Shown piece after piece: positions 10,301 to 17,987 of a stretch of DNA of 64,000 nt. Numbering within the stretch: the stretch's first letter is position 1; the number at the start of each line of letters is the position of its first letter. The notes under the pieces were generated by a model, which searched no databases, was not told where the DNA came from, and worked only from the letters and a program-made list of their open reading frames with translations. A program made the position numbers and the translations under genes. Source of the DNA: Promethearchaeota archaeon (GTDB lineage: Archaea > Asgardarchaeota > Lokiarchaeia > Sigyniarchaeales > SOKP01); NCBI GenBank assembly GCA_019057865.1, contig JAHLWP010000012.1:28544-92543 (forward strand). Reading direction: 5' to 3'.

Positions 10301-10946
10301 GACCTACTTCATCAGCTAAAATAACCCTTGGAAAGTGTTCCTCCGATAAACGATGAGCAACATTGATTTGGTGGGGCATTAGTGAAAGTCTTGAATTTGT
10401 TATGCATTTTATTTGATATGAAGTATAGTAAGAATGAAATAAGTTAGCCCAATATTTAATTAAGAAGTTCTGCGGGGGATCAATTCTTTTACTTTTAATT
10501 AATCCTTCTAATGGTTTTTCATATTTTGAATAAATTTCAGGCTCAAATATTTGAGTTATTTTCCCATTTTGCATTAGAAATTCATAAGAAACTAAACCAT
10601 CTTTAATTAAGAATTCTTCAGAATTGATAATCCCAGTTCCTTGTTTTGTTATAACTCTTTCATTTAGTTCAAAGATATAATGCACTAGATCAATTGGATG
10701 GATAATTTTAATAATATTATCTTTAAATACTACTTTAAATTTCGTGATAAAAAATGTATCCTCATCATCAAGAGATTTTGATGCAGGGATTTCTATCCTT
10801 TTTACAACTCGGCCTATTCCAAATTCAGGATTTAACCTATATACAATTAAATTCCCCTTATTAAATTTCTGTCCTTGACAATATAAATTAAAGCATTTAG
10901 AAAATCTTGATTCTAATTCATTACCACAGAAATGACAATTATACAT
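7368..10946 (-). CDS. Large RapA/HepA-like SNF2 helicase with N-terminal zinc ribbon
   Basis: A 1192-residue protein. It begins with a Cys-rich ribbon (CHFCGNE ... CFNLYCQG, residues 4-23), followed by a region of beta character. The SNF2 motor comes next: motif I DEVGLGKT (about 210), motif II [8 protein letters not shown] (about 320), TATPLQ (motif III), IFTQF and a motif V/VI region with [34 protein letters not shown] (about 700-735). The C-terminal third is charged and coiled-coil rich. RapA-type enzymes remodel RNA polymerase-nucleic acid complexes, and similar large archaeal/bacterial SNF2 proteins also occur in defence islands. It is standalone here, transcribed opposite to its neighbours. 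Confidence 0.85.
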   Translation of the reverse strand: [1192 protein letters not shown]

Positions 10947-11039
10947 AGAAGGATTATTTCTAAAACAATTATCTTTATATTTTTTTTAATATAAATTAAA
11001 GTAAAAATTTTGGTATTTTAAACTAAAAATGAGATAAGC

Positions 11040-11903
11040 ATGTCAGAAGTGGGAATAAAACCTACATATGTAGGAAAAAATGAAAATTTAGTCTTTGAAA
11101 TTCCTCAAGAATTATTTAATATGAGCTTAGGTTCAGCAGATGTATTTGATCGTGAAAACGCAAAATTACTTAGTAAATATATAAGAGGTACCTTTAAAGG
11201 ATTTCAAAATGCAAGAAAAACAAAGTATGGGAATGAGAATAAAACTAAAACAAAAGTTTCACCTGATTTTTGGGCAAAATTTGAAAAGAAGGCAGAAGAA
11301 CTTGATATAGATTTTATAGGGTATACTCCTGTTAATGAAAATTATATTTTTAAAGGTCTAAAAGTGTATGGAAAAAATGCTTTAATTCTCGGAATGGAAA
11401 TGAATTGGGATAAAATTAAAACAGCTCCTAGTGGAATATGTCAAATTGAACTTTTCCGGGTATATAAAGTATTAGGAGATATTACAATTGAATTAACAGA
11501 ATACTTAAAAGAACAGGGATATAAAAGTGAGGCACACCATCCTTTTGGAGGAAAACTTTTAGACGGACCTCATGTTGTAGCAGCAAACTTAGGAGTAATG
11601 GGGCAAAATGGATTAATAATAACTCCAGAATTTGGGCCAAGACAAAGATGGAGTATGATTTCAACTGATGCTGAGATAACTAAAACTCAAGAAAGAGATT
11701 TCGATGAATTGAAAGAATTTTGCAAAGGATGCGGAGCTTGTGTAAAAAATTGTAAAGGTGAAGCAATATATGAAGAACCAATACAAAAAGATTCCGGTGT
11801 AATTACCCATATTGATCGCTCAAAATGTATCGAGAGTTTATTAAATAATAATTATTGTAGTTATTGCCTTAAAATATGTCCTGTAGGACTTAATAAAAAA
11901 TAA
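11040..11903 (+). CDS. QueG-like 4Fe-4S iron-sulfur protein
   Basis: A 287-residue protein with a C-terminal ferredoxin pair: CKGCGACVKNCKGEAI (about 229-244), then a split second set with Cys at SKCIE and CSYCLKICPVG near the end. The preceding domain (YKSEAHHPFGG, LGVMGQNGLIITPEFGPRQRWSMISTD) resembles the epoxyqueuosine reductase/reductive dehalogenase family, where LG..G.NG..I.PE.G.R.R is typical. Those enzymes bind cobalamin. The classic CxxC spacing is altered in the second cluster (CIE-x8-CSYC). A true QueG is less likely because the N-terminal part differs; it may be a related redox enzyme of unknown substrate. Confidence 0.65.
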   Translation: MSEVGIKPTYVGKNENLVFEIPQELFNMSLGSADVFDRENAKLLSKYIRGTFKGFQNARKTKYGNENKTKTKVSPDFWAKFEKKAEELDIDFIGYTPVNENYIFKGLKVYGKNALILGMEMNWDKIKTAPSGICQIELFRVYKVLGDITIELTEYLKEQGYKSEAHHPFGGKLLDGPHVVAANLGVMGQNGLIITPEFGPRQRWSMISTDAEITKTQERDFDELKEFCKGCGACVKNCKGEAIYEEPIQKDSGVITHIDRSKCIESLLNNNYCSYCLKICPVGLNKK

Positions 11904-11957
11904 TTTTTTATTTTATAATATAGCATACCCTAAAGTCGTTCCTATAGAATAAAATTA

Positions 11958-12401
11958 CTATTTTTTTAGTTCATAAATAGTATCGCAATATGGATCTCCT
12001 GCAGCAAGAGTTTTAACAATTTTTAATTTAATTTTATCACTCACAGCTGTACGAAAATATTCATGGTCTATTGCCATTGTTGCTTCACATAATTCTCTTG
12101 ATGTGTTTTCCAAACAGAAAGGACACTTAGTTCCTTGAATTTGGAATTTTTCATCGGAAATAGAAATGATTTTAACAAATTTTGGATCAAAACTCTTTGA
12201 AAATGCCTCGCCAACAGTGGTTAATCTATTATTGGGTAATTTCTCGATAATTTTTAACCCTAAAGCTCGCCCTTGTTTTCTACAAACATCTTTAATAATA
12301 GATAATGATGTTCTCCCGAATCTATTATAGATGGATTTAATTAATAAACCTTGAACTTCTATAGAATTTTTTGGTAATTCATCATCATTAACTTTAATCA
12401 T
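11958..12401 (-). CDS. V4R / ATC-hydrolase-like small-molecule-binding protein
   Basis: A 147-residue single-domain protein. It has a helical N-terminal part (YNRFGRTSLSIIKDVCRKQGRALG) and a Cys-rich C-terminal half, CPFCLENTSRELCEATMAIDHEYF, ending in TLAAGDPYCDTIYEL. The ending ...GD..CD..YEL is characteristic of L-2-amino-thiazoline-4-carboxylate hydrolase-like proteins and the related V4R hydrocarbon-binding fold. The function is unknown; a metal or small-molecule sensor is possible. It is divergent from the AOR gene, with about 150 bases of shared promoter region, so it may relate to AOR control (inference). Confidence 0.55.
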   Translation of the reverse strand: MIKVNDDELPKNSIEVQGLLIKSIYNRFGRTSLSIIKDVCRKQGRALGLKIIEKLPNNRLTTVGEAFSKSFDPKFVKIISISDEKFQIQGTKCPFCLENTSRELCEATMAIDHEYFRTAVSDKIKLKIVKTLAAGDPYCDTIYELKK

Positions 12402-12558
12402 GGTTTAATTTATTGAGTGTTTAATTAATTAATTTATATTCAAATACAATACTCCTTTATCAAAAAATATATTCATTAGTATTATCCAGTGTAATAAATA
12501 ACCTAATAAATACTAGCATATTTATCAAAATATAAAAACATAATTTATAGTGAAAAAC

Positions 12559-14496
12559 ATGAGTAAAGCTAAAGGAAAACCTTTACCAGATGATGTTAAA
12601 GGATATTCACAAGTTAGACTCGATGTCGATCTAACAACTGGGAAAATTGAAAAAACTGAATTATCAGGAGAATTCTGTCGCGATTGGATTGGTGGATATG
12701 GCTTCGGTGCTCGCATTTTGTGGGAAGAGCTGAAACCTGGCATAGATCCACTCGGTCCGGAGAATGTTTTTGTTTATGCTCAGGGACCATTCCCAACCAC
12801 CATTCTGCCAACTAGCTCAAAGTATGGCGTTTTTGCCAAATCACCTTTAACGGGAATGTTTGGAATGGCAATATCTTCGGGAAGTGTAGGAGCTCAAGCT
12901 CGTCGTGCTGGAATTAATGTAATTGTCTTTAAAGGAAAAGCTCCTGAACTCTCTTACTTTGTTATTGACGATGATGATGATTATTTAGTTCCATGCGAAA
13001 AAACTTTAAAGGGAAAAGGAACCTTTGAAACTGAAGATCTTTTAAGAGAGGAATTTCAGGACCAACGATTAGCAGTAATGAGTATAGGACCTGCTGGTGA
13101 ACGTATGAGTAGAATGGGATGTATTACTAATGATCGAAACAGACAAGCGGGAAGAACAGGAATGGGCGCTGTTATGGGATCCAAAAACCTTAAAGCAGTT
13201 TGTTTTAGGGGCACTAAAGGTATAAAAGTTGCACATCCAGTTGAATTTTATAAAATAGCCAAGAAACTCATAAAGGTAGCTAATGGACCTGCGACTGCTA
13301 AATATCGAGATCTTGGAACACCTGCAGGACTTACAAGCTATAACAAACTTGGGATGATGCCTACTTTTAACCATCGCGAAGGTACCTGGGATAAGATTAC
13401 TAATGGTTCCTTCACTGGTGATACACTTAATGAGGATTGGGTTGTAAAGAAAGTTGCTTGCTCACAATGCTCCATTGCTTGCGATCATCTAGCAAGAGTC
13501 CCCAAAAATCATCCTGACTGGCCAAATCTTATCGCAAGTGTTGATATTGAACTTTTGTATGGATTTGGAACTGGATGTGGTAATGCTGATTGGCCAACTG
13601 TCTTCAAGTGTATTAGTTTGTGTGATGATTTAGGAATTGATGCTATTAGTGGAGGAGTAACTGCTGCTATGGCTTGCGATCTTTATACAGACGGCTTAAT
13701 AACTAAAGAGGATTTAGGATTCGAACTTCCATTTGGTTCAACAACGAATTTAGTAAAATTTACAGAAGAAATGATCCTTGGAAAAGGATTTGCAGGAGAA
13801 ATTTTTGGTCATGGAACCAGAGTTGCCGGTGAAAAATTAGAAGAGAAGGGAAAGAAGGGAGCTAGTACGTATGCAATGCAAATTAAAGGGTTAGAGATGC
13901 CTGCATTTGATATCCACGGAATGTCGTCCTTCGCCGTTGGGGAGAGCGTATCCATTAGAGGCGCTTGTCATTTGCGTAATGGATCTTATGGACTCGATGC
14001 TAAAGGCACTTTTGATCGTTTCAGTTATGATAAACCTCTAGAACGTGGAAAAGCAATTAAGGCAGTTGAGGATGTATATGGCATCATCGATTCTTTCATC
14101 ATTTGTAAATTTACACGCGGAATTTATGAGAATGATGCCGAAATGGCAAAAGTTTACGAGTTAGTAACTGGTCTTCCAATGGATGAAGAATTAATGCTTG
14201 AAAGGGGAGATGCAATTGTTACTCTTTCAAAGTGTTTTAACATCAGAGAAGGTTGGACCAGAGCAGATGATCATCCCCCAGAAAGATTCTTTAAAATGGC
14301 TCACACAAAGGGTCCTGCTAAAGGAGTGACCCTAAAAGAAGATGGATTTCAACAATTGTTATCGGGTTATTATGAAGCAAGAGGTTGGGATAAAGAAACA
14401 GGTATTCCTACTGATGAAACCTTGAAAAAATTAGGAATGGAGTTCGTTATTGGTAATTTAAAACCAGCACAAACAAAAAAAGGAGGTAAAAAATAA
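12559..14496 (+). CDS. aor: Tungsten-dependent aldehyde:ferredoxin oxidoreductase
   Basis: About 645 residues of the AOR family, which oxidises aldehydes to carboxylic acids using a tungsten-bispyranopterin and one 4Fe-4S cluster, passing electrons to ferredoxin. Visible family features: the N-terminal LTTGKIEKTEL and GGYGFGARILWEEL segments, NDRNRQAGRTGMGAVMGSKNLKAV, the cluster motif CSQCSIACD (about residue 301), CDDLGIDAISGG (DxxGxD pterin motif, about 355) and a fourth cluster Cys in IICKF (about 515). The ATG at 12559 is chosen because GTGA sits just upstream; a GTG at 12550 would add three residues. The stop overlaps the ferredoxin start (TAATG), preceded by a perfect AGGAGGT. Confidence 0.93.
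   Translation: MSKAKGKPLPDDVKGYSQVRLDVDLTTGKIEKTELSGEFCRDWIGGYGFGARILWEELKPGIDPLGPENVFVYAQGPFPTTILPTSSKYGVFAKSPLTGMFGMAISSGSVGAQARRAGINVIVFKGKAPELSYFVIDDDDDYLVPCEKTLKGKGTFETEDLLREEFQDQRLAVMSIGPAGERMSRMGCITNDRNRQAGRTGMGAVMGSKNLKAVCFRGTKGIKVAHPVEFYKIAKKLIKVANGPATAKYRDLGTPAGLTSYNKLGMMPTFNHREGTWDKITNGSFTGDTLNEDWVVKKVACSQCSIACDHLARVPKNHPDWPNLIASVDIELLYGFGTGCGNADWPTVFKCISLCDDLGIDAISGGVTAAMACDLYTDGLITKEDLGFELPFGSTTNLVKFTEEMILGKGFAGEIFGHGTRVAGEKLEEKGKKGASTYAMQIKGLEMPAFDIHGMSSFAVGESVSIRGACHLRNGSYGLDAKGTFDRFSYDKPLERGKAIKAVEDVYGIIDSFIICKFTRGIYENDAEMAKVYELVTGLPMDEELMLERGDAIVTLSKCFNIREGWTRADDHPPERFFKMAHTKGPAKGVTLKEDGFQQLLSGYYEARGWDKETGIPTDETLKKLGMEFVIGNLKPAQTKKGGKK
14481..14487 (+). promoter_or_regulatory. 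Strong Shine-Dalgarno site for the AOR-associated ferredoxin gene
   Basis: AGGAGGT lies eight bases before the ATG at 14496, inside the last codons of aor. Together with the TAATG stop/start overlap it fixes the start of the ferredoxin gene and indicates translational coupling to aor. No comparable site precedes the later ATG at 14861. Confidence 0.75.
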
Positions 14497-15115
14497 TGTC
14501 AAAAGCTGCAACTAAAAAAAGAGGAGGAAAGATGCATCAATTCATCATCGTGGATCCAAATTTATGTACGGGATGCGAAACTTGGACCAGGTCTCCTGGA
14601 AAGCACAAAACCTGTGAATCCGTATGTAGTTTTGTACATGATGGTGAATTCAATCCAATAAATACAAGAATTCATAGAGTTCGAATTGAACCTGTTTTTA
14701 ATATCGCTTTAGCGTGTCAGAAGTGTGAAGACTCACCCTGCGTGAGAGCGTGTCCTGAGAAAGCGCTAAGTCAAGACCCAGAAACGGGTTCAATTATGGT
14801 AGATGACGATAAATGTAATGGCTGCGCCTTCTGTATGAATTAAGAGAATTTCTCTCTAATATGCGGAAAAGGGCGTGCGATTTCGGAGTTCTGAGTCTAC
14901 ATATTGAATCTCAGAAAGCACTTATCTGTGATCTTTGTGAAAATATGAAGGAAGATTATATTGATGAAGAATCCGGAATTAAGGAACCCCAATGCATATT
15001 GGTTTGTCCTAAAGAGGCGATTTCTCTTAAAAATGTGGAACAGATTGGAGAAGAAACCCGTATTGAAGCCGTTAAAAGACTTTTTTCATCAATACTAGAA
15101 GAGTATGAAGGTTAA
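14496..15115 (+). CDS. AOR-associated polyferredoxin, reading frame interrupted by about 32 bases
   Basis: The first segment (14496-14843, 115 codons) carries CTGCETW...CESVCSF and CQKCEDSPCVRACP and breaks off in the third cluster motif, CNGCAFCMN then TAA. The second segment (from the ATG at 14861, another frame) resumes exactly where the motif should continue, ACDFGVLSLHIESQKALICDLCE, then CILVCPKEAI. Comparing with the usual CxxCxxCxxxC spacing, about 32 extra bases lie between the TGT at 14832 and the TGC at 14876. The protein would be the electron acceptor of AOR, with four 4Fe-4S clusters. The insert holds the hairpin AGAGAA-T-TTCTCT. Sequencing/assembly error, pseudogene, small intron or recoding are all possible. 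Confidence 0.6.
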
Positions 15116-15130
15116 ATAATATTTTTATAT

Positions 15131-15168
15131 ATTTATTTCTTTTTTTTATTCTATCTTTTATTTTTTTA
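15131..15168 (+). terminator. T-rich transcription end after the AOR-ferredoxin operon
   Basis: Several T runs (up to eight T) follow the ferredoxin stop within 15131-15168. Archaeal RNA polymerase terminates at such U-rich tracts without needing a hairpin. This suggests that the HdrA gene about 200 bases downstream has its own promoter in the 15170-15355 gap, where nothing else recognisable is seen. Confidence 0.4.
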
Positions 15169-15361
15169 ATAAGTATTATCATTAAAGTTTTAAATTTTAT
15201 GATTTATTTGTAGGATAGATAATTGAAATTACATAATAATTGGATTTTAATAATATAGACTATTTACAATATCATAAATATTTTTTTGATTAGCAATTCT
15301 TGATATAGGTAAGTAGAAAAGAAGAAACTTATGGAGGAAAGAATTAAACAAGGTGTATAAC

Positions 15362-17338
15362 TTGTCTGAAAAACAGACCAAGGATAATAATGAACCAGAA
15401 TTGCCAATTGTTGGCGTTTTCGTGTGTCGCTGAGGAATAAACATCGCTGGTATCTTAGATGTCCCTAGAATCGTGGAAGAACTTAATAGATTAGAAGGTG
15501 TAAAAGCTTTTGAATATCTTAGTATGTGTACTGAAGGAGGATCTTCTTATATAAAGGAACAACTTGAAGAAAGTAAAATTGAGAGAATTGTTGTAGCTGC
15601 TTGTACTCCTAGAACTCATCAACCAGTTTTTCACGCTATACTCGCTGAAGCTGGTTTACCTCCTAGATATTTGGAATTTGTTAATATAAGAGAACATTGT
15701 AGCTTCGTTCATCAAGCTCCAGAAGTACGTGAAAAAGCAATTCAGAAGGCAATTGAACTCACAAAAGCAGGAATAGCACGTGCTAGATTATTAGAAGATG
15801 TTCCAATAAAAGTAGTACCTGTTGAACCAGTGGCTCTAGTTGTAGGAGGAGGTATTGCTGGATTATCTGCTGCTGTTGATTTAGGGGATGCTGGATTTAA
15901 AGTTTACCTCGTTGAAAAGAATACTACAATTGGAGGTAGGATGAGCCAATTAGACCGAACATTCCCAACGGACGATTGTTCAATATGAATTCTCGGTCCT
16001 AAAATGTTAGAAGCAAATCGTCATCCAAACATTGAGATTCTATCATATAGTGAAGTCATTGAAGTTGATGGATATATTGGAAATTTCAAGGTTAAAGTTA
16101 AAAGAAAGTCACGGTTCGTAGATGAAATTAAATGTACTGGTTGTGGAGCATGTCCAGAAGTATGCCCTATTTATGTACCTAATTATTTTGATGAAAATCT
16201 TTCGGCGAGAAAATGCATTGATATCGCTTTTGCTCAAGCTGTTCCTGCAATTTTTGATATTGCAAGAGAATCTTGTGTAGAATGTTTTGCTTGTGTTGAT
16301 TCATGTGAAGAAGATGCTATTGATTTTAGTATTCAAGATAAAGAAATTGAACTTAAAGTTGGTACTATAATTGTTGCTACAGGGTGGGATCTCTATCAAG
16401 GACCAGATTATGGATATGGTACTTTCGATAATGTTGTAAATCAAATCGAGTTGGAGAGGATTCTTGCGCCTAATGGTCCTACTTATGGACATTTAAAACG
16501 ACCTTCTGATGGAAAACGTCCTACTAAAGTATTATTCATCAATTGTGTTGGATCGAGAGACATAAATAAAAATGCTCACTGCAGCGTTATTTGCTGTAAT
16601 TTATCTCTTAAAAACTCAAAACTCATCAAATTAGAATATCCTGATTCTCAAATAGTTTGTTGTTATATAGATATGAGATGTGCAGGAAAAGATTATGAAG
16701 AGTACTATAGACGTTCACGAGAAGCAGGAATTATCTTTCTAAAAGGATTAGTTGGTAAAATTGAAGAAGATCCATTAACTAAAAATCTAAAAGTACAGTT
16801 TGAACCTGTTGGCACAGATACAATTGTCGAGATGGAGTTTCATATGGTTGTATTATCACCAGCATCACTCCCATCTAAAGGTACTGTGGAGATAGCGAGA
16901 GTTTTAAATATGGAAAAAAGCCCAGATGGATTCCTAAAAGAATTTCATGCTCGACTTGATCCAATCAGTACAAAGGTTCCTGGAATATATATATGCGGTT
17001 CAGCTCAAGGACAAAAAGAGATTGATAAAGCAGTCAGCCAAGCAAAGGGTGCTGCTTCTACAGCAGGTATACCAATGGGCAAAAAAGAATACGTCATGGA
17101 GTTAATTCGGGCTACACCTTTAGATGAACGTTGTGCCAAATGTTACAAATGTATAGAGTCATGTCCATATAGTGCGATTTCAGTAAATGAGAAAGGAATT
17201 CTAGTAGTGAATATTATTCTATGCAGAGGATGTGGTACTTGTGAAGCCGTTTGTCCTTCTAAAGCAATTGAATTAACATACTTTAGAGATGATCAATATA
17301 TGGCATTAATTGATGAATTACTTCCTATTGCGGATTAA
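15362..17338 (+). CDS. hdrA: Heterodisulfide reductase subunit A with two in-frame UGA (selenocysteine) codons
   Basis: The reading frame is continuous from the TTG at 15362 to TAA 17336-17338 if UGA at 15431-15433 and 15986-15988 are read through, giving 658 residues, the normal HdrA length. The first UGA falls in VGVFVCR-U-GINIAGILDV, where HdrA has CHCG; the second falls in TFPTDDCSI-U-ILGPKM, where HdrA has a conserved Cys (Sec in some methanogens). An FAD motif VVGGGIAGLSAAVDL lies near residue 160. Cluster motifs: CTGCGACPEVCP (about 257), CVECFACVDSCEE (about 305), CAKCYKCIESCP (about 591) and CRGCGTCEAVCP (about 621). HdrA is the flavin-bifurcating subunit. AAGGTG precedes the TTG. 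mvhD follows after 13 bases. Confidence 0.88.
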
Positions 17339-17339
17339 A

Positions 17340-17346
17340 GAGGTGG
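17340..17346 (+). promoter_or_regulatory. Shine-Dalgarno site for mvhD
   Basis: GAGGTGG lies within the 13-base gap between the hdrA stop and the ATG at 17352. It supports that start codon, which lies before the first UGA, and co-translation of the two genes from one mRNA. Confidence 0.6.
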
Positions 17347-17351
17347 ATAAT

Positions 17352-17807
17352 ATGGCAGAAAAAGAAGATATTAAAATTATAGCATTTTTATGTTGGAAAT
17401 GAGGATATGGATCAGCAGATATGGCAGGAACTATTCGAGCTCAATATCCATCATCTATTAGAACAGTTTTAGTTCCTTGTACGGGAAGAATTGGATCAGA
17501 TTTAGTGATGCGTGCGTTTGGAAGAGGTGCCGATGGCGTAATGATTATTGGATGATACCTTAAAGAATGTGATTATGAGACGGGAAACTATTTTGCATAT
17601 CGTCTAGTTGAATACTTAAAAGAAGTTTTAAAAGCTATAGGGATTAATGAAAAGCGGTTATATAACGGATATTGTACTGCGGCTGAAGGTCAAAAATTTC
17701 AAATCGAAGCAACAGATTTCGACAAAATAATACGTGATCTAGGTCCAAGTCCTTTACGTACTAAAGGCGGCGCACCAGAAAAAGCTAAAGCGAAAGCGAA
17801 AACTTAA
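17352..17807 (+). CDS. vhuD: MvhD/VhuD iron-sulfur subunit with two in-frame UGA (selenocysteine) codons
   Basis: Reading UGA at 17400-17402 and 17553-17555 as selenocysteine gives a 151-residue protein matching F420-non-reducing hydrogenase subunit D. The first UGA is in AFLCWK-U-GYGSADMAG, where homologs have the second Cys of a CxxC-type motif. The second is in MIIG-U-YLKECDYETGNY, equivalent to GCHxxxCHYxxGN. Both UGAs therefore replace cluster-ligand cysteines, as in selenoprotein VhuD of methanogens. MvhD carries a 2Fe-2S cluster and feeds electrons to HdrA. The pair of genes and the hairpin downstream fit a selenoprotein operon. The C-terminus is a lysine/alanine-rich tail (EKAKAKAKT). 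Confidence 0.9.
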
Positions 17808-17813
17808 AAATTA

Positions 17814-17885
17814 ATGTGTTAACTAATGATACTGAGTTAAAAAAATGAGAACTCAGTTGAAGAAATGGGTGCACCATTAACACAT
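17814..17885 (+). promoter_or_regulatory. SECIS element with eukaryote-like core, 3' of vhuD
   Basis: A hairpin starts seven bases after the vhuD stop. A nine-pair basal stem joins ATGTGTTAA (17814-17822) to TTAACACAT (17877-17885). An upper stem of eight perfect pairs joins ACTGAGTT (17831-17838) to AACTCAGT (17850-17857), with an A-rich loop AAAAAAATGAG. Directly below the upper stem, TGAT (17827-17830) faces TGAA (17858-17861), the arrangement that forms the sheared G-A quartet of eukaryotic SECIS elements. The A run in the loop matches the eukaryotic apical AA. Mixed archaeal/eukaryotic SECIS features are known from Lokiarchaeota. It could serve both vhuD and the co-transcribed hdrA. Confidence 0.78.
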
Positions 17886-17987
17886 AAAATTGTAAATATA
17901 AAATTAAAAGAAAAAAATATATATTGGAAAAATTTAAAAGAATTTTTTTAAGAAAAATTCAGTTTAATAATTTTGAGTTGGAAATAC

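Noticed and set aside
14841..14843. Stop in the ferredoxin as another selenocysteine codon
   Set aside because: It is TAA, not TGA, and the frame after it does not continue the protein; the continuation is in another frame.
14838..14860. Bypassing with AAT take-off and AAT landing
   Set aside because: It would leave seven residues between the third and fourth Cys rather than three, so it does not restore the motif; kept only as one possibility in the finding.
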